Below the pieces are notes generated by a model. That model did no database searches, was not told where the DNA came from, and saw nothing but the letters and a program-made list of their open reading frames with translations. From Thauera humireducens (GTDB lineage: Bacteria; Pseudomonadota; Gammaproteobacteria; Burkholderiales; Rhodocyclaceae): a stretch of DNA of 64,000 nt. This document shows, in pieces, positions 16,715-26,666 of this stretch. Location of the stretch: NCBI RefSeq assembly GCF_001051995.2, contig NZ_CP014646.1, positions 2,542,001 through 2,606,000 on the forward strand, given 5' to 3'. Position 1 is the stretch's first letter, and the number at the start of each line of letters is the position of its first letter. Made by a program: the position numbers and the translations under genes.

Positions 16715-18565
16715 TCAGCGCTGGACCTGGGTGACGTCGCGCACCGCGCCGGTGTCGGCCGAGGTCGTCAGCGCCGCGTAGGCCTGCAGTGCGGCCGAGA
16801 CGACACGCTGGCGGTTGGCGGGCTTCCACGCCGCGCTGCCCTTCGCCTCCATTGCCGCGCGTCGCGCAGCGAGTTCGGCGTCGGAGACGGCGAGGTGGAT
16901 GCGACGGTTCGGGATGTCGATCTCGATGGTGTCGCCATCCTCGACCAGCGCAATCGCGCCACCGCAGGCCGCCTCGGGCGAGGCGTGGCCGATCGACAGG
17001 CCGGAGGTGCCGCCCGAGAAGCGACCGTCGGTCAGCAGCGCGCACTGTGCGCCCAGGCCACGGCTCTTCAGGTAGGAGGTCGGGTACAGCATCTCCTGCA
17101 TGCCGGGGCCGCCCTTCGGACCTTCGTAGCGGATCACCACCACGTCGCCTGCCTGCACCTGCTCGCCGAGGATGCCCTCAACCGCGTCTTCCTGGCTCTC
17201 GTACACCCGCGCCTTGCCGGTGAACTTCCAGATGGATTCATCCACCCCGGCGGTCTTCACGATGCAGCCCTTCTCGGCGATGTTGCCGTACAGCACGGCA
17301 AGGCCGCCGTCCTGGCTGAAGGCGTGCGCCTTGTCGCGGATGATGCCCTGCGAGCGATCCATGTCGAGCTCGTTCCAGCGCCGGTCCTGAGAGAACGCGA
17401 CCTGCGTCGGCACGCCACCGGGGGCGGCACGGTAGAGGGTGAACACCGAGGTGTCGTGCGCCTGCATGATGTCCCAGCGCGACAAGGCGTCCGCCATCGT
17501 CTTGCTGTGGACGGTCGGCACATCGCGGTTGAGCAGGCCGGCGCGGTCGAGTTCGCCGAGGATGGCCATGATGCCGCCGGCACGATGCACGTCCTCGATA
17601 TGCACGTCGGCCACGGCCGGCGCAACCTTGCACAGGCAGGGCACGCGACGGCTGATGCGGTCGATGTCCTTCATCGTGAAGTCCACGCCGGCCTCGCGCG
17701 CCGCCGCCAGCAGGTGCAGCACGGTGTTGGTCGAGCCGCCCATGGCCACGTCCAGGCTCATCGCGTTCTCGAAGGCTGCGAAGCTGGCGATCGAACGCGG
17801 CAGAGCCGATTCGTCATCCTTCTCGTAGTAGCGACGGGCGAGGTCGACGATGCGGCGGCCCGCCTCCTTGAACAGCTGCTCGCGGTCGGCATGGGTCGCC
17901 AGCGTGGTGCCGTTGCCCGGCAGCGACAGACCCAGCGCCTCGGTGAGGCAGTTCATCGAGTTGGCGGTGAACATGCCCGAGCACGAGCCGCAGGTCGGGC
18001 AGGCGGAACGCTCGACCGCGTCCACTTCCTCGTCCGAACAGTTCTTGTCCGCGGCCTTCACCATCGCATCGACCAGGTCGAGCGAGATGACCTTGGCCTC
18101 CCACTTGACCTTGCCCGCCTCCATCGGCCCGCCCGAGACGAAGATCGCCGGGATGTTGAGGCGCAGCGCGGCCATCAGCATGCCCGGGGTGATCTTGTCG
18201 CAGTTCGAGATGCACACCAGCGCATCGGCGGTGTGGGCATTGCACATGTACTCGACGCTATCGGCGATGAGCTCGCGCGAGGGCAGCGAATACAGCATGC
18301 CGCCGTGACCCATGGCGATACCGTCATCGACCGCGATGGTGTTGAACTCCTTGGCGACACCGCCTGCGGCCTCGATCTCGCGCGCGACGAGCTGACCGAG
18401 ATCCTTCAGGTGCACGTGGCCGGGCACGAACTGGGTGAAGCTGTTGGCGATCGCGATGATCGGTTTGCTGAAGTCTTCGTCCTTCATGCCCGTGGCGCGC
18501 CAGAGTGCGCGGGCACCTGCCATGTTGCGGCCGGCGGTGGAAGTGCGGGAACGATATTGGGGCAT
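16715..18565 (-). CDS. ilvD: Dihydroxy-acid dehydratase
   Basis: 616 residues. Converts 2,3-dihydroxy-isovalerate or -methylvalerate to the 2-keto acids in valine/isoleucine synthesis, in the cytosol with an Fe-S cluster. Landmarks: [29 protein letters not shown] (cluster Cys), [11 protein letters not shown], and [15 protein letters not shown] near the C-terminus. ATG at 18565 is preceded by GGAG. The open frame continues far upstream but without family sequence. Monocistronic by appearance. Confidence 0.95.
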   Translation of the reverse strand: MPQYRSRTSTAGRNMAGARALWRATGMKDEDFSKPIIAIANSFTQFVPGHVHLKDLGQLVAREIEAAGGVAKEFNTIAVDDGIAMGHGGMLYSLPSRELIADSVEYMCNAHTADALVCISNCDKITPGMLMAALRLNIPAIFVSGGPMEAGKVKWEAKVISLDLVDAMVKAADKNCSDEEVDAVERSACPTCGSCSGMFTANSMNCLTEALGLSLPGNGTTLATHADREQLFKEAGRRIVDLARRYYEKDDESALPRSIASFAAFENAMSLDVAMGGSTNTVLHLLAAAREAGVDFTMKDIDRISRRVPCLCKVAPAVADVHIEDVHRAGGIMAILGELDRAGLLNRDVPTVHSKTMADALSRWDIMQAHDTSVFTLYRAAPGGVPTQVAFSQDRRWNELDMDRSQGIIRDKAHAFSQDGGLAVLYGNIAEKGCIVKTAGVDESIWKFTGKARVYESQEDAVEGILGEQVQAGDVVVIRYEGPKGGPGMQEMLYPTSYLKSRGLGAQCALLTDGRFSGGTSGLSIGHASPEAACGGAIALVEDGDTIEIDIPNRRIHLAVSDAELAARRAAMEAKGSAAWKPANRQRVVSAALQAYAALTTSADTGAVRDVTQVQR

Positions 18566-18664
18566 GACGACGCTCCGGAAAAGCTGCGGGAAAGCGTGTG
18601 ATTCTAACGCGGGCGACGAAGCATGCGTATCATCCGTGGCTCTCGACTTTCGCCAGGAGCCGTC

Positions 18665-19354
18665 ATGCAGGACACCCCCGTCACCGACACTGCCAGCGAA
18701 CCGGGCTTCGATCTGGACGCGGCCGAGATCCGCGTGCTCGGCGTGCTGATCGAGAAATCCTTCATCACCCCCGACGCCTACCCGATGTCGGTCAACGCCA
18801 TCGTCACCGGCTGCAACCAGCTGACCGCGCGCGAACCGGTGATGAGCCTGTCGGAATCCGAGGTCCAGTCCGCAATCGACAGCCTGATCGGCCGCCGCCT
18901 CGTCGCCAAGCGCGACCAGCCCAGCGCGCGCGTCGCCAAGTACGAACACCTTGTGCGCCTGCGCCATTCGCTGCCGCCCGCCGAGCAGGCCGTGCTGGCC
19001 ATGCTGATGCTGCGCGGCGCGCAGACTGCCGGCGAACTGCGCCAGCGCTGCGAGCGCCTCCACCGTTTCGACGACATCGCCGCGGTGGATGCGGTGCTCG
19101 AGCATCTGGCGGAGAAATACCCGCCGCTGGCCGCTGCCCTGCCGCGCGCGCCCGGCACCAAGGAGACGCGCCACGTGCATCTGCTGGGCGGCCAGGCCGC
19201 CGTCGAGGAGATGGCCGACAGTCTTCAGGCCGGCGGCGGCACGCCGGGTGGCCGCGGCCGCATTGCGGAACTCGAGGACGAGATCCGCCGTCTCCGGGAA
19301 GATTTCGACGCCCTGCGACGCGAGTTCGACACCTTCCGCCAGCAGTTCGACTGA
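18665..19354 (+). CDS. yceH: YceH family protein (DUF480)
   Basis: 229 residues. Two winged-helix-like halves; signature [34 protein letters not shown] and the later [18 protein letters not shown] are characteristic of DUF480. The C-terminal 30 residues form an acidic coiled coil. ATG at 18665 follows AGGAG. Molecular function is not firmly known. Confidence 0.88.
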   Translation: MQDTPVTDTASEPGFDLDAAEIRVLGVLIEKSFITPDAYPMSVNAIVTGCNQLTAREPVMSLSESEVQSAIDSLIGRRLVAKRDQPSARVAKYEHLVRLRHSLPPAEQAVLAMLMLRGAQTAGELRQRCERLHRFDDIAAVDAVLEHLAEKYPPLAAALPRAPGTKETRHVHLLGGQAAVEEMADSLQAGGGTPGGRGRIAELEDEIRRLREDFDALRREFDTFRQQFD

Positions 19355-19396
19355 CCGCCGCGAAACCTCGCTTCCCGGCCCCGCTTCCTCACGCCC

Positions 19397-20179
19397 ATGC
19401 TGACCCACCCGCAGTTCGACCCCATCGCCCTCTCCATCGGCCCGCTTTCGGTACGCTGGTACGGGCTCATGTACCTGATCGCCTTCGTGCTCTTCGTCGT
19501 GCTCGGCCGCCTTCACGCACGCCGCCGCCCTGAACTGGGCTGGAATGCGCAGATGATCGACGACCTGCTGATGTATGGCGTGCTGGGCGTGATCATTGGC
19601 GGGCGCCTGGGCGAAGTGCTGTTCTTCCAGCCAGGCTATTACCTGCAGCACCCGGGCGAGGTCCTCGCGATCTGGAAGGGCGGCATGAGCTTCCACGGCG
19701 GCTTCCTCGGCGTGCTGGCGGCGATGTGGCTCTACGGGCGGCGTCACGGCAAGGGCTTCTGGCAGGTCACCGACTTCATCGCGCCACTGGTACCGACCGG
19801 CCTGGCGGCCGGTCGCATCGGCAACTTCATCAACGGCGAGTTGTGGGGGCGCCCGGTGGCGACCGACCTGCCTTGGTCGATGATCTTTCCGTGGGTCGAC
19901 GCCCTGCCCCGCCATCCGTCGCAGCTCTACCAGGCGATGGGCGAAGGCCTGCTGCTGTTCGCGATCCTGTGGTGGTACTCGGCCAGCCCACGTCCGCTTC
20001 GCGCCGTGTCGGCCGTCTTCCTGATCGGCTATGGCAGTCTGCGCTTTGCCGCGGAGTTCTTCCGTACGCCCGACCCCGGTATCTTCGGCACGCTTGCGCT
20101 GGGTCTATCCACTGCGCAATGGCTGTGCGTGCCCATGATCATCATCGGTGCAGGCCTGCTGTTGCGCAGCCGCCGCTGA
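19397..20179 (+). CDS. lgt: Prolipoprotein diacylglyceryl transferase
   Basis: 260 residues, about seven helices. Transfers diacylglycerol from phosphatidylglycerol to the lipobox Cys of prolipoproteins. Contains [10 protein letters not shown] (essential His) and the Lgt signature [14 protein letters not shown]. The length equals the family norm. Follows yceH by 42 bp. Confidence 0.95.
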   Translation: MLTHPQFDPIALSIGPLSVRWYGLMYLIAFVLFVVLGRLHARRRPELGWNAQMIDDLLMYGVLGVIIGGRLGEVLFFQPGYYLQHPGEVLAIWKGGMSFHGGFLGVLAAMWLYGRRHGKGFWQVTDFIAPLVPTGLAAGRIGNFINGELWGRPVATDLPWSMIFPWVDALPRHPSQLYQAMGEGLLLFAILWWYSASPRPLRAVSAVFLIGYGSLRFAAEFFRTPDPGIFGTLALGLSTAQWLCVPMIIIGAGLLLRSRR

Positions 20180-20344
20180 ACCGGACCGGCAGGCCATCAG
20201 TCGAATCGCAGGCGCGCGCGCCGACGGTATCGGCACGTGCAAAAAGATCCTGCCATTTCCTTCAATTCCTGCCCATTTCGGGCCCAAGACGGCCGCCCCG
20301 CGTTATGATCCGTGGGAACGGGCATGACGTATGAGGGGGAACAC

Positions 20345-21727
20345 ATGACTGCCGCAGGACTGGTTTCGAGAAGCCTTTCGAAGATGCGTCAGCTGGTCGG
20401 CGGGCAGGCACGGCGCGATGTCGAGCCGAGCACGCGCGACCTCGAGCGCATCCGCGGCCAGCTGCAGGAGTGCGCGGAAGGAAGGGGGGGCGAGATCTCG
20501 ACGCGACAGCGCGCCGCCCGACTCGCCGAGACCTATCTCCGCCTTGACGAGGCGGGCCGCCGCGCCGTGCTGAAGATGATCGCGCTCGAGTTCGGCCCCG
20601 ACCCGGCACGTGTCAATGCGGCCCACAAGGCCTACCAGGCCGCCGTCGGCACGCGCGACCAGTGGGACGCCGAAGCCCAGCTGCGGGCAGCGATGCGGTC
20701 GCGCCGGCTGCGCATCCTCACTCAATTCAATGCCATCCCGCAGGGCGTCAAGTTCCTGGTCGACCTGCGCGCCGACCTGTTGCGCTTCGTCGCCGACGAT
20801 CCGCAGCTCAAGCCGCTGGACCGCGAACTGGAAGCCCGCCTGTCGGCGTGGTTCGACGTCGGCTTCCTGGAATTGCAGCGCATCACCTGGAGCTCGCCCG
20901 CCGCGCTGCTCGAGAAGCTCGTCGAATACGAGGCGGTGCACGAGATCCGTTCGTGGGACGACCTCAAGAACCGGCTCGACTCCGACCGCCGCTGCTACGC
21001 CTTCTTCCATCCGCGCATGCCGCTCGAGCCGCTGATCTTCGTGCAGGTCGCGCTGCTCGAAGACCTCGCCGACGACGTGCAGCGCCTGCTCGATATCGAA
21101 GCGCCGCTCACCGATGCGAGCAAGGCCACGACCGCCATCTTCTATTCCATCAGCGCCACGCAGACGGGCCTGCGCGGCGTGTCCTTCGGCAACTTCCTGC
21201 TCAAGCGCGTCGTCGAGGACCTGCAGCGCGACTTCCCGCGCCTCAAGACCTTCGCCACGCTGTCGCCGATTCCCGGACTCGTGCGCTGGGCGCAGAGGAA
21301 TCCGCAGGAGCTCGCCGCGGCGATCACGCCATCGGACTGGAAGCGCCTGGCTGCGGCCGGCATCGAGGACGCGGATTCCCCGCGCCTGGCCCGCATTCTC
21401 GAGGCCACCCCGGAATGGACCGAGGACGAAGCGCTCGCGCGCGCCTTGCGCGACCCGCTGCTCAAGCTGGCGGCGCGCTACCTCGTGCATGCCAACCGTG
21501 ACGGCAAGCCGGTGGATGCGGTCGCCCGCTTCCACCTCGGCAACGGCGCCCGCGTGGAACGGCTCAACTGGCTCGCCGACACCTCTGCGAAGGGGCTCGG
21601 GCAATCGTGGGGCATCATGGTCAATTACCTCTACGACCCAGACCGCATCGAGACGAACCTCGAGGCCTTTGCCAGCGAGGGCCGGATCGACGCATCGGCC
21701 GCCGTCAAACGGCAAGCGCGACGCTGA
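20345..21727 (+). CDS. Malonyl-CoA decarboxylase
   Basis: 460 residues. Converts malonyl-CoA to acetyl-CoA and CO2. The C-terminal catalytic domain shows FYSISATQTGLRGVSFGNFL, FATLSPIPGLVRW (His-Ser site region) and ARFHLGNGARVERLNWLADTS; the N-terminal half is helical. ATG at 20345 is preceded by AGGGGGA. No malonyl-CoA synthetase or malonate carrier lies beside it, so it may serve fatty-acid or aromatic-acid metabolism; that is inference. Confidence 0.92.
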   Translation: MTAAGLVSRSLSKMRQLVGGQARRDVEPSTRDLERIRGQLQECAEGRGGEISTRQRAARLAETYLRLDEAGRRAVLKMIALEFGPDPARVNAAHKAYQAAVGTRDQWDAEAQLRAAMRSRRLRILTQFNAIPQGVKFLVDLRADLLRFVADDPQLKPLDRELEARLSAWFDVGFLELQRITWSSPAALLEKLVEYEAVHEIRSWDDLKNRLDSDRRCYAFFHPRMPLEPLIFVQVALLEDLADDVQRLLDIEAPLTDASKATTAIFYSISATQTGLRGVSFGNFLLKRVVEDLQRDFPRLKTFATLSPIPGLVRWAQRNPQELAAAITPSDWKRLAAAGIEDADSPRLARILEATPEWTEDEALARALRDPLLKLAARYLVHANRDGKPVDAVARFHLGNGARVERLNWLADTSAKGLGQSWGIMVNYLYDPDRIETNLEAFASEGRIDASAAVKRQARR

Positions 21728-21801
21728 CGCCGCGCCCAAGCCCATGACCGGTTCGCGCCTGCTCCCTTCACGCCGACGCCCTGCGCGCTGAGGACTCTCG
21801 C

Positions 21802-24252
21802 ATGCGCCTGCCCTTTCACCGCGCCTCGATCCGGGTCCGCCTGCTGCTCGCCAGCACGACCGTGCAGGTCGTGCTGCTGAGCCTGCTGCTGGCCAACAGC
21901 GTGCGCCTGATGAACGACGCCGCATCGGCCAGCCTCGACACGACCATCAGCCAGAACGCCAGCATGCTGCATGCCATGGCGACGGCCTATGGCGAGCAGC
22001 AACGCTACGAGGCGCTGGAGGACGTTCTCGGCGAACTGCTGGAAGGCAGCACGGAAGGCCTGGTCTATGTGCGCATCGTCGCACCGGATCAGACGCCGCT
22101 CGTCAGCGCCGGACTGCCCGACATGGCGCAACTGCCTGCGCCAACCGAGATGGGCGGCGGATTCTTCTCGCGCCTGCGCGGCGACACCCTGGTGCACGTG
22201 CGCCACCCACTGCTGCTGCCACGGAACGAGGTGGGATTCATGCAGTTCGGCGTATCGGTGGAAACGCTTGCCGCCGCTCGACGTGCCATTACCGAACAGG
22301 GTCTGGTGATCGCCCTGGTCGAGATCGCGCTGACCTTCCTGCTGCTGTCGACCGTCGGCTACTTGCTGACGCGTAACCTGGGACGGCTCCTGGCCGGCAG
22401 CCGGGCGATCGCCGACGGACACCTCGATCATCGCGTCCCGGCACGAGGCGACGACGAACTGGCAGTCATCGCCCGCCACTTCAACATCATGGCCTCGACC
22501 CTGCAGCGGCGCGTTGCCGAACTGCAGGAGAGTGCCGCACGCCTGAAGGCCAGCGAGGAGCGACATGCGCTGGCCATGCGCGGCGCCAACGACGGCCTGT
22601 GGGACTGGGACATCCCGGCCGGTACCGCCTATTACTCGGACCGCTTCTGCGAGATCCTCGGCCTGGCACCCGGCACCCTGCCGAACGTACCCGAGGCCTT
22701 TCTCGAATACATCCACCCGGACGATGTCACGCCGTATCGCGAACGGATGATCGCCCACCTCAAGGGCGAGAGCAGTCAGTTCATGATGGAGCACCGGGTA
22801 CGCCAGCCAGCCGGCGACTACCGCTGGGTGCTCACACGCGGCGTCGCGCGCCCGAACGGCAAGGCGCGCGTCGGCCGGATGGCGGGCTCCATCAGTGACA
22901 TCGACCAACGCAAGCGCGCCGAGCAGCAGCTGATCCATGACGCGCTGCACGACGGGCTCACCGGCCTGCCGAACCGGGCGCTCTTCATCGAGCACGTCAA
23001 CCGTGCGCTGGCGCAGCGGCGCCGTGACGAAGGCTTTCAGCTGGCGGTGCTGGCCATCAACGTCGAGCGCTTCAGCCTCGTCAACGACAGCTACGGCCAT
23101 GCCATCGGCGACGATCTGCTTCGGCGCGTGGCGAACCACATCACCTCGATGATGCGCGAAGGCGACGTTGTCGCCCGCGTCGGAGGCGACCAGTTCGCCG
23201 TGCTGCTCAACGGCCTGCAGAACTCGGCCGAAGCGCTGCGGATCGGCGAGTCGCTGATCGCGCTGCCGGCCTTCGTCGTGCGCAGCGCCGACCGCGTCCT
23301 CCATCCCCGCTGCCGCATCGGCATCGCGCTGAGCGAGGACGAGGAAGATGCCCAGGCGCTGCTGCGCGACGCCGACAACGCCTTGCACAAGGCCCGGCAG
23401 AGCGAATCGGCGCCAATCGAATTCTTCCATGCATCGATGCACGCACAGGCCGTTCGGGCCCTGCAACTGGAGTCCGACCTGCGCTGGGCGCTCGCCCATG
23501 GCGGACTGGCGGTGCATTACCAACCCATCGTATCGCTGACCACACGCCGCACGTCGAGCTTCGAAGCACTGGTGCGCTGGCCGCACCCCACCCATGGCCT
23601 GCTGTCACCGTCCGAGTTCATCCCGCTGGCCGAGACGCTGGACCTGATCCACGACCTCGGCATGGAAGTGCTTCGCATCACCTGTGCCGACCTGCGCCGC
23701 TGGCGCGATACCGCACCAGGCATCCCGCCCGCACGCATCAGCGTCAACCTGTCGGCGCGTCAGCTGGCTCGCCCGATGCTGACCACCGAACTGCTCGCGG
23801 TCATCGACCGCCATGGCGTCGCGCACGACCAGATCCGCTTCGAGGTCACCGAAAGCCTGCTCGCGCATCCTGCCGGACCGGCGATGAAGACGCTGCGCGA
23901 TCTGCGCGCAGCCGGCATCGAGATCCTCATCGATGACTTCGGCACAGGCTACTCGACACTGAGCTACCTGCACACGATGCCCTGCAATCAGGTGAAGCTG
24001 GACGGCTCCTTCGTGCGCTCGATCACCGAGGACCTCCGGCTGCGCGCGATTGTCCGCCGCAGCATCGAGCTCGCGCACGACCTTGGCATAAGCGTTGTCG
24101 CCGAATGCATCGAGAACGAACAGCAGCTCGAGGTCCTCCTCGGGCTGGGCTGCGACTTCGGCCAGGGCTATCACTTCGCGCGCGCGATGGACCGCGACGC
24201 GGCGCATGAATGGCTGCGCGGCGAATTGCCGTCGCGACAAGCCGCGCACTGA
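21802..24252 (+). CDS. Membrane PAS-GGDEF-EAL cyclic-di-GMP protein
   Basis: 816 residues: membrane helix about 10-34, periplasmic sensor 35-165, second helix about 168-190, HAMP, PAS (about 255-375), GGDEF domain (about 385-545) and EAL domain (about 555-800). The GGDEF motif reads GGDQF (461-465), so cyclase activity is doubtful. The EAL domain keeps EALVRW (588-), SVNLSARQL, FEVTES, DDFGTGY and VKLDGSFV, so it is probably an active c-di-GMP phosphodiesterase. c-di-GMP control could reach the LapA-type adhesin, but that link is inference. Overall a membrane sensor tuned by an unknown periplasmic signal. Confidence 0.9.
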   Translation: MRLPFHRASIRVRLLLASTTVQVVLLSLLLANSVRLMNDAASASLDTTISQNASMLHAMATAYGEQQRYEALEDVLGELLEGSTEGLVYVRIVAPDQTPLVSAGLPDMAQLPAPTEMGGGFFSRLRGDTLVHVRHPLLLPRNEVGFMQFGVSVETLAAARRAITEQGLVIALVEIALTFLLLSTVGYLLTRNLGRLLAGSRAIADGHLDHRVPARGDDELAVIARHFNIMASTLQRRVAELQESAARLKASEERHALAMRGANDGLWDWDIPAGTAYYSDRFCEILGLAPGTLPNVPEAFLEYIHPDDVTPYRERMIAHLKGESSQFMMEHRVRQPAGDYRWVLTRGVARPNGKARVGRMAGSISDIDQRKRAEQQLIHDALHDGLTGLPNRALFIEHVNRALAQRRRDEGFQLAVLAINVERFSLVNDSYGHAIGDDLLRRVANHITSMMREGDVVARVGGDQFAVLLNGLQNSAEALRIGESLIALPAFVVRSADRVLHPRCRIGIALSEDEEDAQALLRDADNALHKARQSESAPIEFFHASMHAQAVRALQLESDLRWALAHGGLAVHYQPIVSLTTRRTSSFEALVRWPHPTHGLLSPSEFIPLAETLDLIHDLGMEVLRITCADLRRWRDTAPGIPPARISVNLSARQLARPMLTTELLAVIDRHGVAHDQIRFEVTESLLAHPAGPAMKTLRDLRAAGIEILIDDFGTGYSTLSYLHTMPCNQVKLDGSFVRSITEDLRLRAIVRRSIELAHDLGISVVAECIENEQQLEVLLGLGCDFGQGYHFARAMDRDAAHEWLRGELPSRQAAH

Positions 24253-24264
24253 AGGATCCAGCCG

Positions 24265-24714
24265 ATGCCCCCCTCACCCCGCTGCGCTGCGCTCCGGATC
24301 TGGGCCGTGCGCTTTGCAGCGCTGACGGTCCTGCTGGCATCCGCGGCACACGCGGAGGTGATTCTCGTCACGTCGGCCGATTCGAGCGTGGAAACGCTGA
24401 ATCGTGAGGACGCGGAGCAGCTTTACCTCGGCCGCCGATCCTCGCTTTCGGGTGGTTCCCCCCTGCTGCTGCTGGACCTGCCACCGGGCCCGGTACGCGA
24501 TCGCTTCTACCGCCTGCTGACCGGGAAGAACCCGAGCCAGATCCGGGCTTACTGGTCGCGCATGGTCTTTACCGGCCGCGCCTTGCCGCCGCGCGAATCC
24601 GCCAGCATTGAAGATGCCCGCCGCCTCCTGCTGGAAAACCCGGGCACCGTCGGTTACCTGCCAGCCACGTTCTCGACCGACCCAAGCCTGCGCATCCTGC
24701 TCCGCCTCGAGTAG
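24265..24714 (+). CDS. Small periplasmic phosphate-binding-like (PBP2-type) protein
   Basis: 149 residues with a signal peptide (about 1-30, ending AHA). The mature part resembles one lobe of PstS-like binding proteins (LYLGRRSSLSGGSPLLLLDLPPG, AYWSRMVFTG, NPGTVGYLPA). Such short proteins are often encoded next to c-di-GMP or two-component sensors. It follows the EAL gene by 12 bp and may feed a ligand signal to its periplasmic sensor; inferred. Confidence 0.72.
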   Translation: MPPSPRCAALRIWAVRFAALTVLLASAAHAEVILVTSADSSVETLNREDAEQLYLGRRSSLSGGSPLLLLDLPPGPVRDRFYRLLTGKNPSQIRAYWSRMVFTGRALPPRESASIEDARRLLLENPGTVGYLPATFSTDPSLRILLRLE

Positions 24715-24737
24715 CGAACACCAAGCCCACAGAACAA

Positions 24738-24766
24738 TTGACGCATTTTCGCGCCCATGTTGTAAT
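24738..24766 (+). promoter_or_regulatory. Sigma-70 promoter of hemP
   Basis: TTGACG (24738-24743), 17-bp spacer, TGTAAT (24761-24766). The -10 is covered by the Fur box beginning at 24761. Confidence 0.7.
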
Positions 24767-24779
24767 GCGAATCGTTCTT
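24761..24779. promoter_or_regulatory. Fur box upstream of hemP
   Basis: TGTAATGCGAATCGTTCTT matches 12 of 19 positions of the Fur consensus and overlaps the hemP -10. The geometry suggests repression by Fur-Fe. Confidence 0.65.
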
Positions 24780-24796
24780 GTTTTTGTAATCAGATC

Positions 24797-25006
24797 ATGT
24801 CGCCAACCCCGACCGACCTGGCTTCCAGCGCAGAACCGGCTCACGCCGGCGCCCCCGCATCACGCACCGTGCAGCCGAGCGTCGCGGGCCAGCCCCTATC
24901 GAGCGATGCGCTGCTCGCCGGGCGCACGGCAGTGACGATCGAGCATCTAGGCGAACGTTACGTCCTCCGCGCAACGCGCTCCGGCAAGTTGATCCTGACC
25001 AAGTGA
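24797..25006 (+). CDS. hemP: Hemin uptake protein HemP
   Basis: 69 residues. The C-terminal block (LLAGRTAVTIEHLGERYVLR then TRSGKLILTK) is the HemP/HmuP signature; the first 30 residues are a variable Ala/Pro-rich lead. HmuP-type proteins are small, needed for hemin uptake gene expression in some bacteria. ATG at 24797 lies 18 bp after the Fur box. It leads a heme/iron cluster. Confidence 0.85.
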   Translation: MSPTPTDLASSAEPAHAGAPASRTVQPSVAGQPLSSDALLAGRTAVTIEHLGERYVLRATRSGKLILTK

Positions 25007-25050
25007 AGCGCCCGCAGGACCGGGCAGAATCCAGCATCGAGGCTTAAACT

Positions 25051-25290
25051 ATGTATGTCTGTGTGTGCAATGCCGTCACCGAACGCCACATCGTCGCGGC
25101 CGTGCGCGACGGGTCCACGACCCTGCGCCATCTGCGGCGCGATCTCGGCGTGACGGCCGAATGCGGTCGTTGCGCCAGGTGCGCGCATGACTGCCTTCGG
25201 GCTGCTCTTGCCGAGCACACCAGCGAGCCCGCCGCGACACAGCCCGTGTTCGCGCGGCCTACGTTCCCGCTCGCTCTGGAGGCGATATGA
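25051..25290 (+). CDS. bfd: Bacterioferritin-associated ferredoxin
   Basis: 79 residues. C4, C6, C38 and C41 (CVCN at the start, CGRC later) give the BFD [2Fe-2S] pattern; further Cys at 44 and 48 are extra. Bfd reduces bacterioferritin to release iron. The C-terminal 25 residues are an unconserved tail. GAGG precedes the ATG and the stop overlaps bfr by 4 bp, tying it to that gene. Confidence 0.88.
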   Translation: MYVCVCNAVTERHIVAAVRDGSTTLRHLRRDLGVTAECGRCARCAHDCLRAALAEHTSEPAATQPVFARPTFPLALEAI

Positions 25291-25766
25291 AAGGCGACAA
25301 GAAGGTCATCCAGTTCCTCAACAAACAGCTCACCATCGAACTGACCGCAATCAACCAGTACTTCCTGCATGCACGCATGTACAAGAACTGGGGTTTCACC
25401 CGCCTCGGCAAGCACGAGTACGAGGAGTCGATCGAGGAGATGAAGCATGCCGACATGCTGATCGAGCGGGTGCTGTTCCTCGAGGGCCTGCCCAACCTGC
25501 AGAACCTCGACAAGCTGCTGATCGGCGAGAACGTGCCCGAGTGCATGCAGGGCGACCTCAAGCTCGAGCACGGCGGCCGGGCCAACCTGATCGAGGCGAT
25601 CGCCTACTGCGAGTCCTGTAAGGACTACGTCTCGCGCGAACTCTTCGAGCACATCCTCGAAGACACCGAAGAGCACATCGACTACCTCGAAACCCAACTG
25701 GGTCTGATCGACAGCGTCGGCCTGCAGAACTACCTCCAGTCGCAGATGGAGCCCAGCGCTTCCTGA
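25287..25766 (+). CDS. bfr: Bacterioferritin
   Basis: 159 residues, four-helix ferritin fold. Iron-ligand positions E18, E51, H54, E94 and H130 are present, and M52 is the heme ligand. The position usually given as E127 reads Thr (EDTEEH), with Glu at 128; this form seems common in betaproteobacteria and is not proof of loss. Stores iron in a 24-mer shell. Coupled to bfd by ATGA overlap. Confidence 0.93.
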   Translation: MKGDKKVIQFLNKQLTIELTAINQYFLHARMYKNWGFTRLGKHEYEESIEEMKHADMLIERVLFLEGLPNLQNLDKLLIGENVPECMQGDLKLEHGGRANLIEAIAYCESCKDYVSRELFEHILEDTEEHIDYLETQLGLIDSVGLQNYLQSQMEPSAS

Positions 25767-25774
25767 CACCGACC

Positions 25775-25798
25775 ATGCGCGCCCCACGGGGCGCGCAT
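25775..25798 (+). terminator. Hairpin after bfr
   Basis: A perfect 10-bp stem (25775-25784 with 25789-25798) with a CACG loop, followed by TCAATT. It separates bfr from tonB. Confidence 0.6.
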
Positions 25799-25808
25799 TC
25801 AATTGCCG

Positions 25809-26663
25809 ATGACATCCGCTGCCCACGCGTTCCCGCCGTTGCCACTCTATCCGCCCCCCGACCCGCACAAGTACCGGCTCGAGACCGTCAGTGTCCCCGT
25901 GCGGCGTTCCGGCGCGGGGCTGCGACTCGCGCGCGGCAACCGCATCCAGCGCGCTGGCGTGGCGACCCTGGTCGTATTCGCCCATCTGGCCGGCCTCGCA
26001 ACTCTGGCTCACCTGGCAAGCCGCCCGGTCGTGGTGCCCGAGCTGACGAGCATCACCCTTGCGCTGATCCCGGCCGAACCCGCGGTACAGCCTGTTTCGC
26101 CCACGCCGGTGGAGACGCCTCCGCCCCCCGCTCCACCGCCCCCCAAGGTCGAAAAAGTCGAGCCGCCGAAGCCGCAACCGCCCAAACCGACCCCGACGCC
26201 CAAACCCAAGCCCCACCCCGCTCCGCTACCGAAAGTGACGGAGTCGCCGACCGCCCTGACGCAGGAAGCACCCACGCCCGAGCCGAGCCCGCCGGCGCCC
26301 GCAGAGCCTGCCGCCGTGGCACCCGCCGCTCAGCCCACGCCGCCGGTAGCCGCTGCGCCGACCGCGGCTGCGCCGATCACGGCGGCACGCTTTGATGCGG
26401 CCTACCTCAACAATCCGGCGCCCGCCTACCCCATGCTGTCGCGCCGTCTGCGCGAGGAAGGCCAGGTCATGCTGCGCGTGCTGGTGTCGCCCGATGGACG
26501 ACCGAATCGTATCGAGCTGCGCACCAGCTCGGGCTCCGAGCGTCTCGACCGCGCGGCCGAAGAGGCCGTCGCACGCTGGCGTTTCGTCCCCGCACGCCAG
26601 GGCGAAGCAGCCGTCGAAGCCTGGGTGCTGGTGCCGATCGTCTTCAAACTCAAAGGGAACTGA
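25809..26663 (+). CDS. tonB: TonB energy transducer
   Basis: 284 residues. One membrane helix at about 49-70, a long Pro/Lys/Glu-rich spacer (about 90-200) and a C-terminal TonB domain (PAPAYPMLSRRLREEGQVML, ending VPIVFKLKGN). ATG at 25809 is used; an in-frame TTG at 25803 is possible. Transmits proton-motive energy to the TonB-dependent receptors, two of which lie in this window. Followed by exbB after 3 bp. Confidence 0.92.
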   Translation: MTSAAHAFPPLPLYPPPDPHKYRLETVSVPVRRSGAGLRLARGNRIQRAGVATLVVFAHLAGLATLAHLASRPVVVPELTSITLALIPAEPAVQPVSPTPVETPPPPAPPPPKVEKVEPPKPQPPKPTPTPKPKPHPAPLPKVTESPTALTQEAPTPEPSPPAPAEPAAVAPAAQPTPPVAAAPTAAAPITAARFDAAYLNNPAPAYPMLSRRLREEGQVMLRVLVSPDGRPNRIELRTSSGSERLDRAAEEAVARWRFVPARQGEAAVEAWVLVPIVFKLKGN

Positions 26664-26666
26664 ACA

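Noticed and set aside
16337..18601. A 754-codon plus-strand frame opposite ilvD
   Set aside because: Antisense shadow of a high-GC gene; translation is Arg/His/Gly-rich without domains.
18566..19915. A 450-codon N-terminal extension of ilvD
   Set aside because: The region is the antisense of yceH and lgt and carries no IlvD sequence; the family start is at 18565.
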